Assembly (NCBI GenBank): GCA_009705235.1
Contig: WLCR01000012.1
Location: forward strand, 1 to 14,019
Length of the DNA stretch: 14,019 nt
Reading direction: 5' to 3'
Source of the DNA: Actinomycetota bacterium
GTDB taxonomy: Bacteria > Actinomycetota > Actinomycetes > Nanopelagicales > Nanopelagicaceae
Shown: in pieces, positions 7,204-13,511 of the stretch
Layout of the letters: every line of letters begins with the position of its first letter
Numbering within the stretch: position 1 is the stretch's first letter
Made by a program: the position numbers and the translations under genes
Notes under the pieces: model-generated
What the model saw: the letters and a program-made list of their open reading frames with translations, nothing else
The model's database searches: none
Told to the model about the DNA's origin: nothing

Positions 7204-8859
7204 TTAATGCTTCCCCTCAATTGTGATGTGTGGGTGGTGCAAATCAAAAGCTGGTCGTTCACTAGAAATTCGGGGCATAGACAAGAAGTTATGGCGTGGT
7301 GGAGGACACGATGTAGCCCACTCAAGAGAACTTCCGTAACCCCATGGATCATCTATCTCAACCATTGGAGATTTACGAGTAATCCAAACATTTACAAAGA
7401 ATGGAATCATTGAAAGTGCAAGCAAGAATGAACCAACAGTAGAAACTGTGTTCATGAATGTGAAGCCATCACCTGGAAGATAGTCAGCATAACGACGCGG
7501 GAATCCCTTAATACCCAACCAGTGTTGAATCAAGAAGGTTAAGTGGAATCCAACAAATAAAGTCCAGAAGTGAATTTTACCTAGCCGTTCATTGAGCATG
7601 CGACCTGTCATCTTTGGCCACCAGAAGTAGAATCCTGCAAACATTGAAAATACGACCGTTCCAAAAAGAACATAGTGGAAATGCGCAACAACGAAATAGC
7701 TTGCAGAAACTGCAAAATCAAGTGGTGGTGAAGCCAGGATAATTCCTGTCAAACCGCCGAATAAGAAAGTTACAAGGAAACCCATAACCCACAACATCGG
7801 AGTTTCGAAGGTGACGTGACCTCTCCACATCGTTCCGATCCAGTTGAAGAATTTCACACCTGTTGGAACACCAATCAAGAAGGTCATGAAGGAGAAGAAG
7901 GGAAGCAAAACTTGCCCGCTTGCAAACATATGGTGCGCCCATACTGAAACCGATAGCGCTGCAATTGCGATTGTTGCGGCGATAAGACCCAAGTAACCAA
8001 AGATCGGCTTGCGGCTAAAGACCGGCAAAATTTCAGTAACAATTCCAAAGAATGGAAGAGCAAGGATGTAAACCTCGGGATGACCAAAGAACCAAAATAG
8101 ATGTTGCCACAGCATTGCACCGCCATTGGCCGGATCAAATAAATGCGAACCGTACAGTCGATCCGCTTCCAACCCTAAGAACGCTGCCGCTAGCGGTGGA
8201 AATGCGAGTAAAACTAAAATTGATGTGAGTAGAACGTTCCACGAAAAGATAGACATACGAAACATTGTCATTCCTGGTGCGCGCATCGTAAAGATTGTCG
8301 TAATAAAGTTAACGCCACCCAGAATTGTTCCGACGCCACTGATTGCCAAACCAATAAGCCAGAGGTCTCCACCAATGCCCGGTGAGTAATCAGAGTTTGC
8401 AAGTGGTGCGTATGCAGTCCAACCAAATGATGCTGCTCCACCTGGAGATAAGAATCCGGTGAATGTCATTAATCCGCCGAATAGGAATAACCAGTAAGAG
8501 AACATATTCAAACGTGGGAATGCAACATCTGCTGCACCAATCTGGAGCGGCATGATCACGTTAGCAAAGCCAACAAACAGGGGTGTTGCAAACATCAACA
8601 GCATTATTGTTCCGTGCATTGTGAAAATTTGGTTGTACTGCTCATTGCTTAAGAACTGCATTCCTGGACGAGCCAACTCTGCACGAAGAACAAGAGCTAA
8701 AACTCCAGCAATCAAGAACCAGGCAAAAGATGTTATCAAGTACATATATCCGATTGTTTTGTGATCGGTCGATGTAATCCACTTTACAAAGGACTTTCCC
8801 TTTACTGGCGGCATCGCAGCCTTCAGGGTTGTCGTAGGACGATCCGCGTATGTTGTCAT
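7204..8859 (-). CDS. ctaD: Cytochrome c oxidase subunit I, aa3 type (CtaD)
   Basis: CtaD is the catalytic subunit of complex IV. It reduces oxygen at the heme a3/CuB centre and pumps protons. The 551-residue protein carries every expected residue: H82 (heme a), H260 and Y264 of HPEVY (CuB ligand and cross-linked tyrosine), E262 of the D-channel, H309/H310 (CuB), K335 in TGVKFF (K-channel), and H393/H395 in VAHFHYV (heme a3 and heme a). D111 in [10 protein letters not shown] matches the D-channel entrance, making this an A1-type heme-copper oxidase. The tail [18 protein letters not shown] is the usual actinobacterial ending. The ATG overlaps the ctaC stop by 4 bases (ATGA), with a GGGGAG Shine-Dalgarno 6 bases before it, so ctaC and ctaD are translationally coupled. 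Confidence 0.98.
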   Translation of the reverse strand: MTTYADRPTTTLKAAMPPVKGKSFVKWITSTDHKTIGYMYLITSFAWFLIAGVLALVLRAELARPGMQFLSNEQYNQIFTMHGTIMLLMFATPLFVGFANVIMPLQIGAADVAFPRLNMFSYWLFLFGGLMTFTGFLSPGGAASFGWTAYAPLANSDYSPGIGGDLWLIGLAISGVGTILGGVNFITTIFTMRAPGMTMFRMSIFSWNVLLTSILVLLAFPPLAAAFLGLEADRLYGSHLFDPANGGAMLWQHLFWFFGHPEVYILALPFFGIVTEILPVFSRKPIFGYLGLIAATIAIAALSVSVWAHHMFASGQVLLPFFSFMTFLIGVPTGVKFFNWIGTMWRGHVTFETPMLWVMGFLVTFLFGGLTGIILASPPLDFAVSASYFVVAHFHYVLFGTVVFSMFAGFYFWWPKMTGRMLNERLGKIHFWTLFVGFHLTFLIQHWLGIKGFPRRYADYLPGDGFTFMNTVSTVGSFLLALSMIPFFVNVWITRKSPMVEIDDPWGYGSSLEWATSCPPPRHNFLSMPRISSERPAFDLHHPHITIEGKH

Positions 8860-9605
8860 GCGTTGCTCCCCTTAAGTGTTTCTAAATAAGCATCGTATTG
8901 GGCAGGTGTAACCACCTTCACCGTGAAAAGCATCTGCGAGTGATTGCGTCCACATAAAATATTGCAACGACCCGGGTACTCACCCAATTTGTTGGCCGTG
9001 AATTCAAGTTCATTGGTTACGCCCGGAAGATTTTGCATCTGGATCATGAATGCCGGGATCCAAAATCCATGGACAACATCATTTGATGTAATTGTGTAAC
9101 GCACACGCTCGCCAAGAGGTACCACCAATGTAGGTGGCTGAGTCGGTGTTCCTGTTACAACCGCCTTTTCTCCAGCTTCTGGATAACCAAACTGCCAAGA
9201 CCACTGAAAACCTTCAACTGTGATTTCGTGTGCGTAGGTGTCAGTTTTTTCCGTAATTATGTTTTGACGTTCAACGGTGAAATAAAAAAGAACCGCAACA
9301 ATAATGAATGGGATGATCGTGTACGCAACTTCTACTGGAACGTTGTATTGAGTTTGCTTTGGAAACTCAGGACCATCTTTTTTGCCACGATGAAAAACAG
9401 CGGGCCATAAAATCAAAATTAAAGTAAAGACTCCGACTACACCCGCAGCAATCCATGCGCCTTGCCACAATGACAACGATGCATCATTTACGCTCGAAAC
9501 ACCTTCTGGAAATCCCCAATCGGTGCTCTGCGAGCAACTGGTTAACAGAAAAACCGGAAGGAGAATGAGCAGTGCTCGTAAGCGGGAAAATAGGGTGCGA
9601 GGCAT
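8856..9605 (-). CDS. ctaC: Cytochrome c oxidase subunit II, CuA-binding lipoprotein (CtaC)
   Basis: CtaC takes electrons from QcrC at its binuclear CuA centre on the outer face of the membrane. From the ATG at 9605 it has 249 residues: a signal peptide with lipobox LTSC (C24 would be lipidated), two helices (about 48-70 and 91-110), the aromatic patch FQWSWQF (133-139) where electrons enter, and CuA ligands H179, C214, C218, H222 and M225. The CuA loop reads [13 protein letters not shown]. The residue between the cysteines that is normally Glu (CxELC) is I216, which is unusual. The frame is open to an earlier ATG (9656), but 9605 gives a proper lipoprotein signal and has a -10-like element exactly 7 bases upstream. 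First gene of the operon ctaC-ctaD-ctaF-SRPBCC-EamA. Confidence 0.96.
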   Translation of the reverse strand: MPRTLFSRLRALLILLPVFLLTSCSQSTDWGFPEGVSSVNDASLSLWQGAWIAAGVVGVFTLILILWPAVFHRGKKDGPEFPKQTQYNVPVEVAYTIIPFIIVAVLFYFTVERQNIITEKTDTYAHEITVEGFQWSWQFGYPEAGEKAVVTGTPTQPPTLVVPLGERVRYTITSNDVVHGFWIPAFMIQMQNLPGVTNELEFTANKLGEYPGRCNILCGRNHSQMLFTVKVVTPAQYDAYLETLKGSNA

Positions 9606-9612
9606 GGAGGTA

Positions 9613-9618
9613 AGGATA
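9613..9618 (-). promoter_or_regulatory. -10 element of the ctaC operon (leaderless)
   Basis: TATCCT on the minus strand ends 7 bases before the ATG at 9605, so transcription would start at the first base of the start codon. No Shine-Dalgarno is present at this ATG. No good -35 is seen 16-18 bases further upstream. The geometry matches other gene starts in the window and supports 9605 over the earlier ATG at 9656. Confidence 0.5.
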
Positions 9619-9695
9619 GTTTGTATTAGCCTCAAGCGTGGCACGAGCACATTCACCAGGAGTGGTGGCGCTCCTCACATCGACATTAGAACAGG

Positions 9696-10670
9696 CTATT
9701 TAAGGTGCGCTGCAATTTCATCTGCTGCCACTTGGCCATACGCCTCAGAAAAACGGGCCACAAATTCCTGGGGCGTGAATCTGTATTCCTGAGTACCTAA
9801 TGTTTCGATGACATATGTAGCGATCAAAGCACCTAGCTGGGCACATCGCTCGTGCGACAACCCCCATGCTAGGCCAGCAATGAAGCCAGATCTGAAAGAA
9901 TCCCCAACACCCGTTGGATCGGTCTTAGATCGCTCCTTGGGGCAGCCGACTTGAACAAACTCTCCCATTGCGCTTTCAACCTTGGCGCCATTTGATCCCA
10001 GAGTTACAACTCGATATTTAACACGTTCCAAAATTTCATGATCGGTCCACCCAGTTTTTTGCATAGCCAACGCTAGTTCGTACTCATTCAAAAACAAATA
10101 TGCAGCTCCATCAATTAAAAGCTTGATTTCTTCACCGGACATACGTGCCATTTGTTGAGAAGGATCAGCCGCAAATGCAATTCCCTGCTGGCGACAGACT
10201 TCGGAATGGCGCAACATTGCTTCTGGATCATCTGGAGAAATCACCATCATGTCCAACCGACCAACTTTGTCCATAATCGGGCTTAATTCGATGTTTCGTG
10301 CTTCAGACATTGCACCCGGGAAAAATGAAGCGATCTGATTAAGTTCTTGATCGGTAGTTACAACAAAGTGTGCAGTGTGCAAGGTCGTCGAAACTAATGC
10401 ATGCGAGGTATCAACTCCGTGTCGTGAAAGCCATGCGTTGTAATCGGCCCAGTCCTTGCCTACCGCTGCTATAAGTATGGGATTTAATCCCAGGACTCCC
10501 ATTCCAAAGGCAATATTTGCCGCGCATCCTCCGCGACGAACATCCAAACTATCCACTAGAAAAGACAGTGAGACTTTTTCCAACGAACCAGCTACGAGTG
10601 AATCGGTGAATCTTCCAGAGAAGGTCATCAAATGATCAAGACCAACCGAACCCGCAACACCAATTTTCAT
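9696..10670 (-). CDS. adoK: Adenosine kinase, PfkB/ribokinase family (AdoK)
   Basis: AdoK phosphorylates adenosine to AMP with ATP, in purine salvage. The 324-residue protein has the PfkB fold with the C-terminal signature DPTGVGDSF (251-259), where D257 is the catalytic base, and the N-terminal glycine pair in RRGG (45-48). Stretches such as KVSLSFLVD, FPGAMSEARNIEL, AFAADPSQQMARMSGEE and GTQEYRF closely match, from memory, the mycobacterial adenosine kinase, which belongs to the PfkB family and not to the eukaryotic type. In Mycobacterium adoK also lies near ctaC and the erpA-type gene, which supports the name; a different sugar or nucleoside substrate cannot be fully excluded. The ATG at 10670 has a -10-like TAGTAT 6 bases before it. 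The stop is 90 bases upstream of the ctaC start. Confidence 0.87.
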   Translation of the reverse strand: MKIGVAGSVGLDHLMTFSGRFTDSLVAGSLEKVSLSFLVDSLDVRRGGCAANIAFGMGVLGLNPILIAAVGKDWADYNAWLSRHGVDTSHALVSTTLHTAHFVVTTDQELNQIASFFPGAMSEARNIELSPIMDKVGRLDMMVISPDDPEAMLRHSEVCRQQGIAFAADPSQQMARMSGEEIKLLIDGAAYLFLNEYELALAMQKTGWTDHEILERVKYRVVTLGSNGAKVESAMGEFVQVGCPKERSKTDPTGVGDSFRSGFIAGLAWGLSHERCAQLGALIATYVIETLGTQEYRFTPQEFVARFSEAYGQVAADEIAAHLK

Positions 10671-10676
10671 GTGGGG

Positions 10677-10682
10677 ATACTA
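10677..10682 (-). promoter_or_regulatory. -10 element of adoK (leaderless)
   Basis: TAGTAT on the minus strand ends 6 bases before the ATG at 10670. It lies in the 31-base gap after erpA. The intervening CCCCAC is no Shine-Dalgarno, so adoK probably has its own leaderless transcript besides any read-through from erpA. The -35 region falls in the end of erpA and is weak. Confidence 0.5.
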
Positions 10683-10701
10683 ATGCGAAAAGCGCAGTTA
10701 C

Positions 10702-11049
10702 TTAGTTGAATGAATCGCCGCAGGCACAAGAGCCTTGTGCCTGAGGATTATCGATTGTGAAACCTTGCTTTTCGATTGTGTCAACAAAATCAATTGTTGC
10801 ACCTGAAAGATATGGATCGCTCATCTTGTCGGTAATCACCTTTACTGCGCCAAATTCGCGCACGATGTCACCTTCCATATTGCGATCATCAAAGTAGAGC
10901 TGATACTTGAGACCTGAGCATCCACCTGGCTGAACTGCTACGCGAAGGTTTAGGTCATCGCGTCCTTCTTGAGCCAACAATGCAGACACCTTTGCGGCGG
11001 CTACGTCGGTAAGCTGAATTCCAGTAGTGGTGGTTGCTTCAGTTGTCAT
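10702..11049 (-). CDS. erpA: A-type iron-sulfur carrier / insertion protein (ErpA/IscA-HesB family)
   Basis: Proteins of this family receive [2Fe-2S] or [4Fe-4S] clusters from the assembly machinery and deliver them to target enzymes. The 115-residue protein has the three invariant cysteines: C44 in PGGCSGLKY, and C108 and C110 in GSCACGDSF. The core from about residue 10 is standard; the Thr-rich first nine residues are a short extension. ErpA and IscA are not separable by sequence inspection alone, but single actinobacterial copies in this position, next to adoK and near ctaC, are usually called ErpA. A strong Shine-Dalgarno AAGGAG (11057-11062) sits 7 bases before the ATG, so unlike several neighbours this gene has a leadered mRNA. 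It is divergent from the DUF3043 gene over a 97-base spacer. Confidence 0.9.
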   Translation of the reverse strand: MTTEATTTTGIQLTDVAAAKVSALLAQEGRDDLNLRVAVQPGGCSGLKYQLYFDDRNMEGDIVREFGAVKVITDKMSDPYLSGATIDFVDTIEKQGFTIDNPQAQGSCACGDSFN

Positions 11050-11109
11050 ATTAACTCTCCTTGATTGACTCCTGAGACAAGCCTACTCCCCTGATGCCCG
11101 GCTAGCGAG

Positions 11110-11140
11110 TTGAGTCTGATTTCAACACGGCCTCTATAGT
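11110..11140 (+). promoter_or_regulatory. Promoter of the DUF3043 gene (leaderless)
   Basis: TTGAGT (11110-11115) and TATAGT (11135-11140) form -35 and -10 elements with a somewhat long 19-base spacer. The -10 ends 6 bases before the ATG at 11147, so the transcript would start at the ATG. The 97-base erpA/DUF3043 spacer holds this promoter and the erpA leader. Confidence 0.55.
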
Positions 11141-11146
11141 TAAGCC

Positions 11147-11674
11147 ATGAGTACACATGAGAGCAAAGGTCGTCCGACCCCAAAGCGCAAAGAGGCCGAG
11201 TCGAAACGAAAGGTTTCTTCACTTGCACCGATCGTCACTAAAGATCAAAAGCGTGCATCTAAAGCATTGAGTAAGCAGGATCGAATGGCCCAACGCGCGG
11301 CTTATCTTCGTGGCGATGAAGCAGCGTTGCCATTGCGCGATCGTGGGGCTGCTCGTCGTTTCGTCCGCAACTATGTCGATTCTCGTCGCTCAACTGGCGA
11401 GTATTTTCTTCCTACTATTTTTGTTGTACTCGTACTTACACTTTTTCCGGTGCCAGCAATTCAACTAGGTGCAATCGCACTTATGTATGCGATGTTAATT
11501 ATCGCAGTGATAGATGGAATTCTTCTTTCTAAGAAAATTCGCAAAGCGGTCGAAGCTCAATTCCCAGGCACAGCAACAAAAGGACTTGGAATGTATGCCT
11601 GGCTTCGATCAACACAAATGAGACGCCTCCGCGCACCTCATCCTCAGGTATCAGTTAGCAAAAAGAAAAACTAA
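11147..11674 (+). CDS. DUF3043 family membrane protein
   Basis: The 175-residue protein has a very basic, probably cytoplasmic N-terminal region (1-82) rich in Lys and Arg, with SKQDRMAQRAAYLRGDEAAL and PLRDRGAARRFVRNYVDSRR. Two close membrane helices follow (about 86-102 and 106-126) and then a basic C-terminal tail ending in KKKN. This matches the actinobacterial DUF3043 family, recognised mainly from the RDRGAARRFVRNYVDSR block. Function is unknown. In actinobacterial genomes it is commonly found beside erpA-like and respiratory genes, as here, but this gives no mechanism. It has its own leaderless promoter and converges on the aldo/keto reductase with interlocked stops. The A-rich Lys codons at its end also serve as a T-tract for the opposing terminator. 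Confidence 0.85.
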   Translation: MSTHESKGRPTPKRKEAESKRKVSSLAPIVTKDQKRASKALSKQDRMAQRAAYLRGDEAALPLRDRGAARRFVRNYVDSRRSTGEYFLPTIFVVLVLTLFPVPAIQLGAIALMYAMLIIAVIDGILLSKKIRKAVEAQFPGTATKGLGMYAWLRSTQMRRLRAPHPQVSVSKKKN

Positions 11675-11703
11675 GCGCGAGGGTTCGGGCTTTCATTCTT
11701 CTT
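11660..11703. terminator. Likely bidirectional terminator at the DUF3043 / aldo-keto reductase junction
   Basis: AAGC-G-CGA pairs with TCG-G-GCTT around the loop GGGT (11673-11692): 7 pairs with one mismatch. On the minus strand it is followed by a T-tract (TTTTTCTTTTT, complement of 11660-11670) inside the DUF3043 lysine codons. On the plus strand it is followed by the T-rich TCATTCTTCTTT. It overlaps both stop codons. The short mismatched stem lowers confidence. Confidence 0.5.
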
Positions 11704-12672
11704 TGGGTCACGCTCTGGAAGCGTGCCTAGAGCAGAATCGATTGCCTTCATAACATCTGCATCGAGTTTTACTCCTGATGCTTTCACATTTTCTTTGACC
11801 TGCTTTGGCTTTGTAGCACCCATGATCGCACTGGACACATTTGGATTCTGAAGGACCCAGGCGATTGCAAGTTGACCCATAGTTAATCCAACGCCATCGG
11901 CAATTGGCTTTAACTTCTGAACTGCCTCCAAAACCTCTTCCCGCATCCAACCCTTGATCATATTTGCGCCACTGCCCTTGTCAGTTGCACGAGATCCTGC
12001 TGGTGCTTTCTTGCCAGGTAGGTATTTACCAGTCAAAATTCCTTGAGCCATTGGTGACCAAACAATCTGTCCAATGCCCTCTTTTTCAGACAGCGGCACA
12101 ACCTCAGATTCAATCACTCGCCACAAAGCTGAATACTGAGGTTGACTTGAAACAAATCGGTTGTAACCGCGAGCATCTTGAATAGCTAGTGCAGATTTAA
12201 TTTGCGCTGCGTTCCATTCAGAAAAACCAATGTAGTGAACCTTGCCTGCGCGAATTAGATCGTCAAATGCACTTAAGGATTCCTCGATAGGTGTTTCGTA
12301 ATCAAAGCGGTGCATCTGATAAAGATCGATGTGATCTGTCTGAAGTCGCTTCAGGGACGCATTACAGGATTCGATGATGTGCTTACGTGAAAGTCCACGA
12401 TCATTTTTTCCATTACCTGTCGGCCAATACACCTTTGTAAACAATTCATATGATTCACGCTTTACGCCTTTTAGCGCTTTACCCAAAACCACTTCTGCCT
12501 TGGTTCCGGCGTAAACATCTGCTGTATCAAAGGTGGTGATGCCAACCTCTAGCGCGGCCTTTACGCACTTGATCGCTGCTTCGGATTCGATCTGATTTCC
12601 GTGAGTGATCCAGTTTCCGTATGAAATTTCAGAAACGTACATTCCGGTACTGCCAAGGCGTCTGTATTCCAT
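11671..12672 (-). CDS. Aldo/keto reductase (Kv-beta/AKR6-like)
   Basis: This is an NADPH-dependent aldo/keto reductase with a (beta/alpha)8 barrel. From the ATG at 12672 it has 333 residues. It begins MEYRRLGSTGMYVSEISYGN, a typical family start, and has the catalytic tetrad D49 and Y54 (FDTADVY), K80 (FTKV) and H121 (YQMHR). IGFSEWNAAQI, WSPMAQGILTGKY and the cofactor-binding end SAIMGATKPKQV are also family hallmarks. The Kv-beta-like subgroup is suggested by the length and the WSPMAQGILTGKY stretch. The substrate is probably an aldehyde or ketone that cannot be named. The frame is open to 12714, but an excellent promoter lies inside that stretch with its -10 seven bases before 12672, so the shorter start is preferred. 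It converges on DUF3043 and is divergent from the riboswitch operon. Confidence 0.93.
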   Translation of the reverse strand: MEYRRLGSTGMYVSEISYGNWITHGNQIESEAAIKCVKAALEVGITTFDTADVYAGTKAEVVLGKALKGVKRESYELFTKVYWPTGNGKNDRGLSRKHIIESCNASLKRLQTDHIDLYQMHRFDYETPIEESLSAFDDLIRAGKVHYIGFSEWNAAQIKSALAIQDARGYNRFVSSQPQYSALWRVIESEVVPLSEKEGIGQIVWSPMAQGILTGKYLPGKKAPAGSRATDKGSGANMIKGWMREEVLEAVQKLKPIADGVGLTMGQLAIAWVLQNPNVSSAIMGATKPKQVKENVKASGVKLDADVMKAIDSALGTLPERDPKKNESPNPRA

Positions 12673-12679
12673 GGTCGCA

Positions 12680-12708
12680 AGCCTATGACTAGCGCGCCTA
12701 GTTGCCAA
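12680..12708 (-). promoter_or_regulatory. Promoter of the aldo/keto reductase gene (leaderless)
   Basis: On the minus strand TTGGCA (complement at 12703-12708) and TAGGCT (complement at 12680-12685) are separated by exactly 17 bases. The -10 ends 7 bases before the ATG at 12672. This is the best sigma-70-type promoter in the window, and it fixes the start codon. Confidence 0.7.
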
Positions 12709-12750
12709 CCTCAAATGTGTGTGGTTTGGTTCGCCTACAACTTAATAGCT

Positions 12751-12893
12751 CACTTGGTAGGGGAAGTTCGGTGAAAATCCGACGCTGACCCGCAACCGTA
12801 AGATTCTTTGAAGTTCAGAGTTGCTAAAGAATTAAGTCGGATTACCTAGCAAGTGTTGATGAGACAAACACCCGCCGAGGTTTGCGGGGTGTG
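12751..12893 (+). ncRNA. Cobalamin riboswitch
   Basis: This is the B12-sensing leader of the SCO2322-like/ecfT operon. The conserved core is clear: GGGAAG (12761-12766), GGTGAAAATCC (12770-12780), GCTGACCCGCAACCGTAA (12784-12801) and the B12-box-like AGTCGGATTACCTAGC (12835-12850). Closing stem P1 pairs CACTTGGTAG (12751-12760) with CTAGCAAGTG (12846-12855), with one mismatch. A further stem pairs ATTCTTT (12803-12809) with AAAGAAT (12826-12832). The aptamer is only about 105 bases, short for the class, because the peripheral arms are small. A hairpin follows, ACACCCGC (12868-12875) with GCGGGGTGT (12884-12892). Its loop GGTT (12879-12882) could form the kissing contact with AACC (12794-12797). 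Cobalamin binding normally switches expression off. Confidence 0.93.
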
Positions 12894-12947
12894 CTCCTAC
12901 CACTAGAAGTGTCGAGTAATTCGTCCTATCTACGTGCGGTTCACTCC

Positions 12948-12982
12948 CTGTGAGACTCTTTCATTTTTGAGAGGCTACACAG
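12948..12982 (+). promoter_or_regulatory. Shine-Dalgarno-sequestering hairpin, likely riboswitch expression platform
   Basis: CTGTG (12948-12952) pairs with CACAG (12978-12982), and within it AG with CT and CTCT with AGAG (12970-12973), leaving a small bulge, one mismatch and a loop of about ten bases. The right arm contains the only Shine-Dalgarno candidate, AGAGG (12970-12974), 10 bases before the ATG at 12985. Folding would hide the ribosome site, which suggests translational control by the upstream riboswitch. Its alternation with the aptamer is not demonstrated. Confidence 0.5.
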
Positions 12983-12984
12983 CA

Positions 12985-13509
12985 ATGAAATTCAAAGTAT
13001 TTTTCTTGATCTTACTTTTAACTGTGCTATCGATTCCACAATCACAAGCAGCTGATACAGGTTGGCGATATTGGGGTTATTTCCAAGCAGCCCCTGGTGC
13101 AACCAAGTGGGTAGCTGCGATGACTGGACCCACCGTTGATGTTGCCGATGGAGCGGTAGAGGGTTGGGCATTTACATTTAGCAATGATGCGATTCCAGAT
13201 GCAAAAGCACCAAAAGTTGCTCCAGCATTTTCAACGATTTGCGGAAAAACGAAACCTGTCGCTGGAAAAAAACGGATTGGCGTGATGGTTGATTTTGGTT
13301 CATCTGTTCTACGCCCTAAGGGCGAATCAACACCACGTCTGATTCAACGATGCGTAGTCGCAGATAAAGATGCGTTAGGAATCGAAGTTCTGGGCCAGGT
13401 GGTAAAGGTTCGCGCGCAAGGTTCAGGCTTTATATGTGGGATCAATGGTTATCCTGCTAAAGAGTGCGGCGTCGAAATTAAAACTCCTAAGGGCTACCTC
13501 AAGAAATAA
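12985..13509 (+). CDS. Secreted SCO2322-family protein, riboswitch-controlled
   Basis: The 174-residue protein begins with a signal peptide: MKFK, a hydrophobic core at about 5-17, and likely cleavage after A22 or A23 (QSQAAD). The mature part opens GWRYWGYFQ and has DGAVEGWAFTF (55-65), KKRIGVMVDFG (95-105) and four cysteines (C86, C123, C151, C161) that could form two disulfides outside the cell. This pattern matches, from memory, the actinobacterial SCO2322 family, which lies beside EcfT genes. The family has no proven function. Context here (cobalamin riboswitch before it, EcfT 2 bases after it) suggests a part in corrinoid capture or processing. The frame is open back to a GTG at 12934, but the ATG at 12985 gives the signal peptide. 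Confidence 0.82.
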   Translation: MKFKVFFLILLLTVLSIPQSQAADTGWRYWGYFQAAPGATKWVAAMTGPTVDVADGAVEGWAFTFSNDAIPDAKAPKVAPAFSTICGKTKPVAGKKRIGVMVDFGSSVLRPKGESTPRLIQRCVVADKDALGIEVLGQVVKVRAQGSGFICGINGYPAKECGVEIKTPKGYLKK

Positions 13510-13511
13510 TC

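Noticed and set aside
9606..9656. Longer N-terminus for ctaC starting at 9656
   Set aside because: It would put 17 residues in front of a complete lipoprotein signal peptide and would run through the likely promoter.
9658..9675. Hairpin AGGAGTG/CGCTCCT between adoK and ctaC as an adoK terminator
   Set aside because: In the direction of adoK one pair becomes a C-A mismatch and no T-tract follows, so termination there is not supported.
12673..12714. Longer N-terminus for the aldo/keto reductase from 12714
   Set aside because: The stretch contains a clear -35/-10 promoter, and the family normally begins at the MEYRRLG sequence.
12934..12984. GTG start at 12934 for the SCO2322-like protein
   Set aside because: It would bury the signal peptide behind 17 polar residues and lies in the riboswitch leader. 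ATG 12985 is preferred.
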